A stretch of 64,000 bases of DNA from Clostridiales bacterium CHKCI006 (lineage in GTDB: Bacteria; Bacillota_I; Bacilli_A; Erysipelotrichales; Coprobacillaceae). This document shows positions 48,259 through 54,891 of the stretch, one piece after another (within the stretch, counting starts at the first letter, position 1; each line of letters begins with the position of its first letter). The stretch lies in contig FCNA01000098.1 of NCBI GenBank assembly GCA_900018345.1, positions 1 through 64,000 of the forward strand, written 5' to 3'. A program made the translations under genes and the position numbers. Under the pieces are notes generated by a model that was not told the DNA's origin, did no database searches, and was given only the letters and a program-made list of their open reading frames with translations.

Positions 48259-49515
48259 ATGTTGATGACTGATTTGATCCATCAGAAGCGAACCGGCAAG
48301 GCACTAAGTGATCAGGAAATTGAATGGATGATGCATGCTTATATGCAAGGTGACATTCCGGATTATCAGATGAGTGCTTTTTTGATGGCCGTATGTTTTC
48401 AGGGGATGAATGAGCGGGAGACCCTGGCATTGACCAAGGCCATGTATCTTAGCGGGGAGACCTTAGATCTAAGTGATGTTCCAGGCTGGAAAGTGGATAA
48501 ACATTCGACGGGTGGTGTTGGCGACAAGACGACGTTAGTCCTGGCACCGCTGGTAGCCAGTGCGGGCATGAATGTCGCTAAGATGTCCGGTCGCGGGTTA
48601 GGGCATACAGGCGGAACGTTGGACAAATTAGAATCGATTCCCGGTTTCTGTATTCATTTGAGTGAAGAAGCATTTAAAGATCAGCTCAGAAGGATTCATG
48701 TTGCCATTATCGGACAAAGTGAAAAATTGGCGCCGGCAGATCAGCGTCTGTATGCTTTGCGAGATGTGACAGATACCGTGAATGCGATTCCTTTAATTGC
48801 TTCAAGTATTATGTCTAAAAAGCTTGCCTGTCAGACAGATGCCATTTTATTAGATGTTAAATATGGCAACGGAGCATTCATGCCTGATCGTGAAAGTGCG
48901 CGTCAGCTAGCGGATACGATGATTGGTATTGGCGAGGCATTTGGGCGTAAAGTGGATGCCGTTCTTTCTAGTATGGATGAGCCGCTTGGCTACGCTATTG
49001 GGAATGTCCTCGAAGTTAAAGAAGCGTTGGCAACACTCAAGGGGCGTGGTCCTAAAGATCTGACCGCTCTTTGTCTGCATGAAGGTGCGCGTCTTTTGTC
49101 AATGTGCGAGATGGGCATGACTGAAAAAATGGCTTATCGTTTACTATCTGAAAAGCTTTTATCGGGGGAAGCATTTGATATTTTCCGTCAAATGGTGGCT
49201 TTTCAGGGCGGGGATATAGAATATATTGACCATCCTGACCGTTTTGCGAAGACTCGTTATCAGATTCATCTGAAGACTCGGACCGACGGCTGCATTCAAT
49301 CTATCAACAGTTATCAGCTTGGTCTGGCTGCCATGCATTTAGGGGCTGGCCGGCAGACCAAAGAAGATACGATCGACCCAGATGTTGGATTGGTCTTAAA
49401 GGCTAAAATAGGTGATCATGTCAAAAAGGGAGAACCTTTGTTGACGATTTACGCCAATACGCTGCCTTCCCAGGCGTTTTATGATACACTGTGGCAAAGC
49501 TATGTGCTGAAGTAA
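48259..49515 (+). CDS. pdp: Pyrimidine-nucleoside phosphorylase
   Basis: A 418-residue phosphorylase of thymidine and uridine, in the glycosyltransferase family 3 fold. Motifs: VDKHSTGGVGDKTTLVLAPLVASAG, KMSGRGLGHTGGTLDKLESIPGF and YALRDVTDTVNAIPLIASSIMSKKLA. It is slightly shorter than the usual 430-440. It complements DeoD (18296) in nucleoside salvage and leads into a PfkB kinase two genes later. Confidence 0.94.
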   Translation: MLMTDLIHQKRTGKALSDQEIEWMMHAYMQGDIPDYQMSAFLMAVCFQGMNERETLALTKAMYLSGETLDLSDVPGWKVDKHSTGGVGDKTTLVLAPLVASAGMNVAKMSGRGLGHTGGTLDKLESIPGFCIHLSEEAFKDQLRRIHVAIIGQSEKLAPADQRLYALRDVTDTVNAIPLIASSIMSKKLACQTDAILLDVKYGNGAFMPDRESARQLADTMIGIGEAFGRKVDAVLSSMDEPLGYAIGNVLEVKEALATLKGRGPKDLTALCLHEGARLLSMCEMGMTEKMAYRLLSEKLLSGEAFDIFRQMVAFQGGDIEYIDHPDRFAKTRYQIHLKTRTDGCIQSINSYQLGLAAMHLGAGRQTKEDTIDPDVGLVLKAKIGDHVKKGEPLLTIYANTLPSQAFYDTLWQSYVLK

Positions 49516-49526
49516 GGGGGAAATAC

Positions 49527-50045
49527 ATGAATATTACGGAATATATTGATTTAGTTCTTTTCGTGGCTATGGCGGTCGATCTATTTATCCGCCATCGCCG
49601 CTTTAAAAAAGTCAAACATCAGATGCCTAAATGGAAAAGATATCAGTACAATGCGACGAAGCTGCGTAATGTGATCTATGGAATCATTTTAACTATCTCG
49701 GTGGCTTATGTGCTTTTCCGTTTATATAATCTAATGACTGGCGGCAATTGGATCTTTCCAAGGATCATGATTCTGGTTCCCTGCATTGATTATTACATTA
49801 TCTGGGATCTTCTCTATGCTGGCATTTACTACAATAAGAATGCTATCTATTATAAAAACGAGCTCTATGAATTCCGGCGTGCTCTTCATATCTATCGCTA
49901 TAAGGTCAAAAATCGCTATGAATACGAGATGACTTATCGAAATCCAGATGGGGGACAGAGAGAAATTGTAATCAAGGTTCCAGATGAAAAGGAAGCGTAT
50001 CCTTTATTGATGTGTATTCCGTTTGAAGAGGAGGATGAGGCATGA
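49527..50045 (+). CDS. Hypothetical membrane protein
   Basis: A 172-residue protein. An N-terminal hydrophobic helix (YIDLVLFVAMAVDLFI), then membrane segments at about 53-75 and 85-108, then a basic cytoplasmic-looking tail with many Tyr (RYKVKNRYEYEMTYRNPDGGQREIVIKV). I do not recognise the family. AAGGGGG precedes the ATG at 49527, and the stop overlaps the next start (ATGA), so it belongs to the pdp-pfkB unit. Confidence 0.75.
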   Translation: MNITEYIDLVLFVAMAVDLFIRHRRFKKVKHQMPKWKRYQYNATKLRNVIYGIILTISVAYVLFRLYNLMTGGNWIFPRIMILVPCIDYYIIWDLLYAGIYYNKNAIYYKNELYEFRRALHIYRYKVKNRYEYEMTYRNPDGGQREIVIKVPDEKEAYPLLMCIPFEEEDEA

Positions 50046-50893
50046 GTTCGGTTGCCGTTTTAGGAACTGCCTGTCTGGATCGTGTGATTGTTGCGCGCGA
50101 AAATGGAAAGCTTAATTTTCAAACGACGACACAGGTGATTGAAACAGACAGTTTTGGTGGTTCAATGCATAATATTGCTTTTCACTTAGGTGTTTTAGGT
50201 TTAGATTGTCATTTTATAAGTAAATTTGGTAATGATGTGACCAGTCAGGCGCTGATCAATGATATGGAAACGCATGGGGTAAAGGTTCATCCTACGATTC
50301 TGGATGCACCTTGCCCGGTTTTTACTTGTCTGCAGGATGATGAGAAAAAAATGTATGTTTCCAGTGTGGATCCACGTTATTTTTATCATGATGAGGATGA
50401 AATTCCTTTTCGTGAACTCAGTACCTGTCAATGGGGCATCACGGATAATAACGATCCGCGCTTTCTAAAGAGGCTGCTGCAAACCAGTCCGAATACGCGC
50501 TGGATCATGAATGCCCGCCAGTTTGACTGGCAGCTTATGCCACTATTGGAAGGGTATATCCTGAATCGCGAAGAGGCGGCACGCTACTGTCCCGGTCTTG
50601 ATCAGGATGCGTTTGCTGCCAAAGCGCTCGCTGCCGGTTTAAAATGGATCGTTATTACGATGGATAAAGATGGTTTAACTTATTATGATCATCAGGTGAG
50701 TCGCCATTTTGATAGTCTGACGGGTGGACCCGGCGTTACATTAGGTTGCGGCGATGCGTTTTCGAGCGGCTTGCTCTATGCGCTTAGTTTGGGAAAGACG
50801 CCTTTAGCAGCTGTTCCATATGGTCTTAAGGCTTCTGCCATCATCTATAAACTGCCGACTGCAACCAGTCTAAGCATTACTCAAATCAAATAG
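50042..50893 (+). CDS. PfkB-family carbohydrate/nucleoside kinase
   Basis: A 283-residue ribokinase-fold enzyme. The N-terminal glycine pattern is DSFGGSMHNIAFHLGVLG; the C-terminal catalytic motif is GGPGVTLGCGDAFSSGLLYAL with aspartate D in GCGD. It is most like the pseudouridine kinase branch in size and the GGxxxN start, and being downstream of a nucleoside phosphorylase fits a nucleoside or ribose substrate. Substrate not proven. Confidence 0.85.
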   Translation: MSSVAVLGTACLDRVIVARENGKLNFQTTTQVIETDSFGGSMHNIAFHLGVLGLDCHFISKFGNDVTSQALINDMETHGVKVHPTILDAPCPVFTCLQDDEKKMYVSSVDPRYFYHDEDEIPFRELSTCQWGITDNNDPRFLKRLLQTSPNTRWIMNARQFDWQLMPLLEGYILNREEAARYCPGLDQDAFAAKALAAGLKWIVITMDKDGLTYYDHQVSRHFDSLTGGPGVTLGCGDAFSSGLLYALSLGKTPLAAVPYGLKASAIIYKLPTATSLSITQIK

Positions 50894-50941
50894 GTCTATT
50901 TCTTCCTTGCCTGACTATAATGAAGCAAGGAGGATTTGAAT

Positions 50942-51064
50942 ATGAATAAAGCGGGATGTTATGCCATTATTGATTATTTATGGCGCAGAGGAGTTATTAA
51001 TGATGATCAATATCTGGCTATTTATCGTTACTATACGTATTTAGATCAACTTTCCAAACCATAG
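50942..51064 (+). CDS. Small 40-residue protein
   Basis: ATG 50942 to TAG 51062-51064. A textbook AAGGAGG lies seven to eight bases upstream, and a strong terminator starts immediately after the stop. The peptide begins MNKAGCYAIIDYLWRRGVI and is rich in Tyr, Ile and Asp, with features of a short helix-turn-helix. No family is recognised. Its own terminator and Shine-Dalgarno argue that it is expressed. It sits 48 bases after the PfkB gene and upstream of dacF. Confidence 0.65.
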   Translation: MNKAGCYAIIDYLWRRGVINDDQYLAIYRYYTYLDQLSKP

Positions 51065-51086
51065 GCGTCTTCAAGACGCTTTTTTT
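51065..51086 (+). terminator. Terminator after the 40-residue gene
   Basis: GCGTC / GACGC with loop TTCAA, then seven T. Confidence 0.85.
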
Positions 51087-51132
51087 CATAAATGTTTAAT
51101 CTCAACATATAGTGTGCTGAGGGGTGAAAAAG

Positions 51133-52278
51133 ATGAAAAAATGGATGCTCTGTTTAACACTGGTCATTGGTTTGTGTATTGGGGCTGTTCCCTGTCAAGC
51201 AGAAGAACTGGCCAGTCAAGCCAAGGCGGCTATTCTCATCGAAGCGAAAACCCGAGATGTCCTCTTTACCAAAAGTGAACACGAAAGGATGTATCCGGCC
51301 AGCACGACCAAGATCATGACCATGATCTTAATTTTTGAAGCTTTAAATGAAGGGTCGCTTCAATTAGATGAGATGATTCATACCTCGGCTTATGCTGCCA
51401 GTATGGGCGGCAGCCAGGTCTATCTAGAAGAGAACGAAGTTTTGCCTCTGTCTGACATGCTTAAGGCGATTGCTGTCAGCTCTGCCAACGATTGCTGTGT
51501 TGCGGTAGCGGAGCATATTGCCGGAAGCAGCGAAGCATTCGTCGATATGATGAACAAGAAGGCGAGCGAGCTAGGTCTCAAGGATACGCATTTTGTGAAT
51601 TGTACGGGGCTGCACGACGAAAATCATTATACCAGTGCTTACGATCTGGCGATGATGGCTGCCTATCTGGTTGAAATTGGTCAGGATCAGCTTTTTGATC
51701 TGACCAGTCTCTATGACGCTTATATTCGTGAAGATACCGATCAGAAATTTTGGCTGGTCAACACCAATAAAGCACTTAATCCGAGTCAGGGAATCGATGG
51801 CTTGAAAACGGGTTTTACTAAAGAAGCCGGTTATTGCTTAGTACTGACCGGTCAGCGTGATGGTCTGCGAATGATAGCAGTTGTTTTGAATGAAGAAGAT
51901 CCCAAAGTACGCAATGCGGAAGCGACGGCGCTGCTGGAAAGCGGGTTAGCGCAATATACGACAACGACTTTGTACCGTGCCGGTGATGTCGTAACCGAAA
52001 TGGACGTCAAACATGGGCGCGTGTCAAGTGCACCAGTCATCAGCGCTGAAGATATACAGGTACCTTATCCTAAAACAGAAACCTATGAACCGGATTATGC
52101 GATTGAGATCGATCGTGACGAGGCGCCCCTATACACAGGAGAGGTCGTCGGATATCTGAAATTAATGAATGAGGAGGCAACCGTTGCGCGTTATCCACTG
52201 ATTGTCAATCAGGATGTAGAACGGATTTCTTACTGGAGCTTCTTCAAAGAGTTGTTTGGAAATTTACTTTATGCATAA
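51133..52278 (+). CDS. dacF: D-alanyl-D-alanine carboxypeptidase, DacF-like
   Basis: A 381-residue secreted penicillin-binding protein (class C low-mass, S11). Signal peptide 1-25 (ends VPCQAEE). Active-site motifs: SxxK in ASTTK, SxN in SSAN and KTG in GLKTGFT, then a beta-rich C-terminal domain. It trims peptidoglycan stem peptides. It lies upstream of spoIIAA as in B. subtilis, where dacF is a forespore gene. The ATG at 51133 follows GAGGGGTG. Confidence 0.95.
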   Translation: MKKWMLCLTLVIGLCIGAVPCQAEELASQAKAAILIEAKTRDVLFTKSEHERMYPASTTKIMTMILIFEALNEGSLQLDEMIHTSAYAASMGGSQVYLEENEVLPLSDMLKAIAVSSANDCCVAVAEHIAGSSEAFVDMMNKKASELGLKDTHFVNCTGLHDENHYTSAYDLAMMAAYLVEIGQDQLFDLTSLYDAYIREDTDQKFWLVNTNKALNPSQGIDGLKTGFTKEAGYCLVLTGQRDGLRMIAVVLNEEDPKVRNAEATALLESGLAQYTTTTLYRAGDVVTEMDVKHGRVSSAPVISAEDIQVPYPKTETYEPDYAIEIDRDEAPLYTGEVVGYLKLMNEEATVARYPLIVNQDVERISYWSFFKELFGNLLYA

Positions 52279-52291
52279 AAGGTCGTCTTGC

Positions 52292-52322
52292 TTCTAGTTT
52301 TGCCGTCACAGTTCTAGTTTTG
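52292..52322 (+). repeat. Direct repeat upstream of spoIIAA
   Basis: TTCTAGTTTTG occurs twice, at 52292-52302 and 52312-52322, with a 20-base period (about two helical turns). It lies between dacF and spoIIAA. The second copy runs into TGTCAAA, one base off a Spo0A box (TGTCGAA). Confidence 0.6.
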
Positions 52323-52324
52323 TC

Positions 52325-52350
52325 AAAAATGTCCACAGGGACATTTTTTT
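52325..52350 (+). terminator. Terminator of dacF
   Basis: AAAATGTCC / GGACATTTT with a four-base loop, then a T-run, separating dacF from the spoIIA operon. Confidence 0.82.
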
Positions 52351-52385
52351 CGTATATGATATAGGCGGAAAAGGAGTGAGAGATT

Positions 52386-52724
52386 ATGCAAAATGAAATG
52401 AAAATCAGTGAGACTGAAGACGCCCTGGTGGTTTTCTTTTATGGCGATCTGGATCATGAAACAACACTGCGCTATCGAGACCACCTTGTGTCTTGCATCG
52501 AGGAAAGTCATCAGCCCAGTGTCATCTTTAATTTCAAGCATGTCCATTTTATAGATAGTTCGGGAATTGGAATGGTATTAGGTCGATACAATCAGCTGGT
52601 AAAAAGTCAGCGTCGCCTATATCTTTCTGGTTTACATGGTTCTGTTTATAAGCTTTTTGATCTGACAGGCCTTTTTAAGATCATTCAGTGTTTGGATGAA
52701 GATAAGGAGGTAGAAGCAAAGTGA
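52386..52724 (+). CDS. spoIIAA: Anti-sigma F factor antagonist SpoIIAA
   Basis: A 112-residue STAS-domain protein. The phosphorylation site is S58 in FIDSSGIGMVLGRYN. Unphosphorylated SpoIIAA displaces SigF from SpoIIAB in the forespore. GGAGTGAG precedes the ATG. First gene of the spoIIA operon. Confidence 0.95.
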   Translation: MQNEMKISETEDALVVFFYGDLDHETTLRYRDHLVSCIEESHQPSVIFNFKHVHFIDSSGIGMVLGRYNQLVKSQRRLYLSGLHGSVYKLFDLTGLFKIIQCLDEDKEVEAK

Positions 52725-53158
52725 ATCGAATGGAAATGCACTTTGATGCGCGCATTGAAAATGAGGCTTTTGCCAGAACGGTCGCAGCCAGCTTCATTGC
52801 CCCTTTAAATCCGACCATGGATGAATTGATCGAAGTGAAAACAATCATTTCAGAGGCAGTCGCCAATGCCATTATTCACGGCTACAACGGTCAGTCTGAA
52901 GGGCAGGTTTATTTACGTCTGGAAACCCTTGATCATGAACTACATATAGAAGTCGAAGATTATGGGGTAGGCATCCAAGATATCAATCAGGCGTGTCAGC
53001 CACTCTATACGACACGTCAGGATCTAGAGCGCTCTGGGATGGGGATGACGATCATGGACAGTCTCTCTGATCAGATGCAAATCGAATCCATACCAGAACA
53101 GGGGACAAAACTGGTGATCAGTAAACGTTTCAAACATGGTTCGGACAGTCAAGCCTAA
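52721..53158 (+). CDS. spoIIAB: Anti-sigma F factor/kinase SpoIIAB
   Basis: A 145-residue GHKL-type kinase. N-box SEAVANAIIHGY, G1 VEDYGVGI, G2 ERSGMGMTIM. It binds SigF or phosphorylates SpoIIAA. The GTG start at 52721 overlaps the spoIIAA stop (GTGA), has GGAGG upstream and aligns with the B. subtilis N-terminus; an ATG three codons in is the alternative. Confidence 0.95.
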   Translation: MNRMEMHFDARIENEAFARTVAASFIAPLNPTMDELIEVKTIISEAVANAIIHGYNGQSEGQVYLRLETLDHELHIEVEDYGVGIQDINQACQPLYTTRQDLERSGMGMTIMDSLSDQMQIESIPEQGTKLVISKRFKHGSDSQA

Positions 53159-53870
53159 GACCCTCGATTTGATTGTTTTAGCTCAGCAGGGGGATGAAAA
53201 AGCGAAAGCAACAATCGTGGAGGAAAATGTTGGACTTGTCTGGTCCATCGTCCATCGTTTTAAAAATACACTTTATGATAAAGAGGATCTTTTTCAGATT
53301 GGCTGCATTGGCTTGATGAAGGCAATCAATCATTTCGATACACAGTATGAAGTTCAATTTTCAACTTACGCTGTCCCTATTATCATGGGGGAGATCAAAC
53401 GCTATTTTCGTGATGACGGATCGATCAAGGTCTCGCGTTCTTTAAAAGAGCTCCATTTAAAAGTGGTCAAAGCGAAAGACATGCTTCAGGCGCAAAACGG
53501 ATCCGATCCCACTTTGGAAGAAGTGGCAGCCTATTTGAAGGAAGATGTCCAAAATGTGATTTTAGCTCAGGAGGCAAGTTATTATCCGACTTCTTTAAGT
53601 GAACCGATCTATGAAAAAGATGGTTCGTCGATCTGCATGGAAGAGCGTTTAGAGGATCATTCACGCACGCACTGGTTTGATAAGCTTGCCCTGGAGATGG
53701 AGATTGATAAATTATCCAACAAAGAGAAACTGATCATTCAGATGCGCTATTATCTGGATTTTAATCAGGAGGCTGTAGCGAAAAGACTGGGAATCAGTCA
53801 GGTGCAGGTTTCCCGTTTAGAAAAGAAAATTATACAGAAGCTAAAAACAAGACTAGTAGAAGACGAGTAG
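53136..53870 (+). CDS. sigF: Forespore sigma factor SigF
   Basis: A 244-residue sigma-70 family factor (B/F/G group). Region 2: DKEDLFQIGCIGLMKAINHFD, FSTYAVPIIMGEIKRYFRDDG; region 4: QEAVAKRLGISQVQVSRLEKKIIQKLK. It drives early forespore genes such as gpr and spoIIP-region genes. It overlaps spoIIAB by 23 bases with no clear ribosome site, so it is translationally coupled. Confidence 0.95.
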   Translation: MVRTVKPKTLDLIVLAQQGDEKAKATIVEENVGLVWSIVHRFKNTLYDKEDLFQIGCIGLMKAINHFDTQYEVQFSTYAVPIIMGEIKRYFRDDGSIKVSRSLKELHLKVVKAKDMLQAQNGSDPTLEEVAAYLKEDVQNVILAQEASYYPTSLSEPIYEKDGSSICMEERLEDHSRTHWFDKLALEMEIDKLSNKEKLIIQMRYYLDFNQEAVAKRLGISQVQVSRLEKKIIQKLKTRLVEDE

Positions 53871-53887
53871 AGAGCTCGTTTTCTTTT
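53863..53887 (+). terminator. Weak terminator of the spoIIA operon
   Basis: ACGAG / CTCGT with a seven-base loop followed by TTTCTTTTT. It overlaps the sigF stop. Confidence 0.5.
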
Positions 53888-53930
53888 TGTTATTATCAAA
53901 CAAAGGATGGGAAGAATCGTTTTTATTTCT

Positions 53931-53944
53931 AATTGACGTCAATT
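53931..53944. promoter_or_regulatory. 14-bp perfect palindrome, candidate operator
   Basis: AATTGACGTCAATT lies just upstream of the extended -10 of the signal peptidase/ArsR unit, where a bound dimer would block RNA polymerase. Confidence 0.5.
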
Positions 53945-53946
53945 TA

Positions 53947-53955
53947 TGATATAAT
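53947..53955 (+). promoter_or_regulatory. Extended -10 promoter of the signal peptidase-arsR unit
   Basis: TGATATAAT, perfect hexamer with TG. No good -35; the palindrome occupies the spacer. Confidence 0.55.
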
Positions 53956-53981
53956 GATTAAAGTAGGTAATTAAGGTGAGA

Positions 53982-54488
53982 ATGATGACAGAGTTAAATC
54001 GTAAAACGCTTTTTTCTTATATACGCTGGGTACTTGTGACCATGCTGGTTATCAGTGTGTTTTTTCATTTTTTTATGCTCGCACGAGTGAAAGGTGAATC
54101 GATGGCACCTGGCTACCATGACGGGGATCGTGTGCTCGTCAGCCGTTTTTATTATGACTTGCAGGCACCTGAGTATAATGATCTAGTCATTATTCAATAT
54201 ACTTCGAGTAATCTTGCTGCACCGAGCTTAATGATCAAAAGGGTGGTTGGTTTACCGGGGGATCATCTGGAGTTTCGTGATGGCAAGCTGTATCGTAATG
54301 AAGTGCTGGTCGAGGAACCTTACCTGCTGGATCAGGATGTTACATTTCCTGATCGTCATGTGATTGTTTTAGAAGGTGAAGTGTTTGTGATGGGGGATAA
54401 TCGCGATAACAGCATTGACTCCAGACATTTTGGCTGTATTGATATTCAGTCTCAGATCATTGGAAAGGTCATATGGAAGCTATTTTAA
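53982..54488 (+). CDS. Signal peptidase I
   Basis: A 168-residue membrane-anchored serine protease removing signal peptides. One N-terminal membrane helix (about 15-35), catalytic S40 in VKGESMAPGYHDGDRVLV and K86 in MIKRVVGLPGD, then GDNRDNSIDSRHFG. It is a Sip-type short enzyme. The start is ATG 53982 or 53985 after AAGGTGAG; a GTG at 53976 is less likely. It is followed 12 bases later by an ArsR-type regulator. Confidence 0.93.
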   Translation: MMTELNRKTLFSYIRWVLVTMLVISVFFHFFMLARVKGESMAPGYHDGDRVLVSRFYYDLQAPEYNDLVIIQYTSSNLAAPSLMIKRVVGLPGDHLEFRDGKLYRNEVLVEEPYLLDQDVTFPDRHVIVLEGEVFVMGDNRDNSIDSRHFGCIDIQSQIIGKVIWKLF

Positions 54489-54500
54489 AGGGGGATGTGC

Positions 54501-54785
54501 ATGAAGTTTGAAAAAGTAGACGAGATGGCTATGTTTTACAAAGTCATCGGTGATCCGACGCGAGTCAAGATTCTTTATACACTACTCGAAAAAGAACATA
54601 ATGTGTCAGAAATTGCGGATGCTTTGGAAATGACGCCTTCAGCCATTTCTCATCAGTTGTCCAGGCTGAAACAGTTTAGATTGGTCAAAAGCAAGCGGGT
54701 AGGAAAAGAAATCTACTATTCACTAGATGATGACCATGTATTACAAATTTTTAATCTGACACTTGAACATTTGGAACATCAGTGA
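54501..54785 (+). CDS. ArsR/SmtB-family metal-responsive repressor (CzrA-like site)
   Basis: A 94-residue winged-helix repressor (GDPTRVKILYTLLEKEHNVSEIADALEMTPSAISHQLSRLK). The C-terminal helix carries D77-x-H79-x10-H90-x2-H93, which is exactly the alpha-5 Zn/Co site spacing of CzrA and SmtB. The alpha-3 cysteine site (ELCVCDL) is absent. It therefore probably senses zinc or cobalt/nickel. The partner gene is a signal peptidase, not a metal pump; a CDF exporter gene lies 5 kb downstream. ATG 54501 has GGGGG six bases upstream. Confidence 0.88.
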   Translation: MKFEKVDEMAMFYKVIGDPTRVKILYTLLEKEHNVSEIADALEMTPSAISHQLSRLKQFRLVKSKRVGKEIYYSLDDDHVLQIFNLTLEHLEHQ

Positions 54786-54816
54786 CGTTTGAGACCGATT
54801 ACATTGTTTTTTGTTG

Positions 54817-54836
54817 GGAAAATCAATTGATTTTCC
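54817..54836. promoter_or_regulatory. 20-bp perfect palindrome overlapping a promoter
   Basis: GGAAAATCAATTGATTTTCC, perfectly self-complementary. It covers the -35 of the next gene. It could be an operator or a hairpin after arsR; the T-run that a terminator needs is only TTTATT. Confidence 0.6.
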
Positions 54837-54854
54837 TTTATTCTATGTTAGAAT
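54827..54854 (+). promoter_or_regulatory. Promoter of the P-loop kinase-like gene
   Basis: TTGATT, 16 bases, TAGAAT, with the palindrome over the -35. Leader to the ATG at 54892 about 30 bases. Confidence 0.5.
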
Positions 54855-54891
54855 TGGATTGATAGGATTAACTAATGAAAGGTGGGAATCT

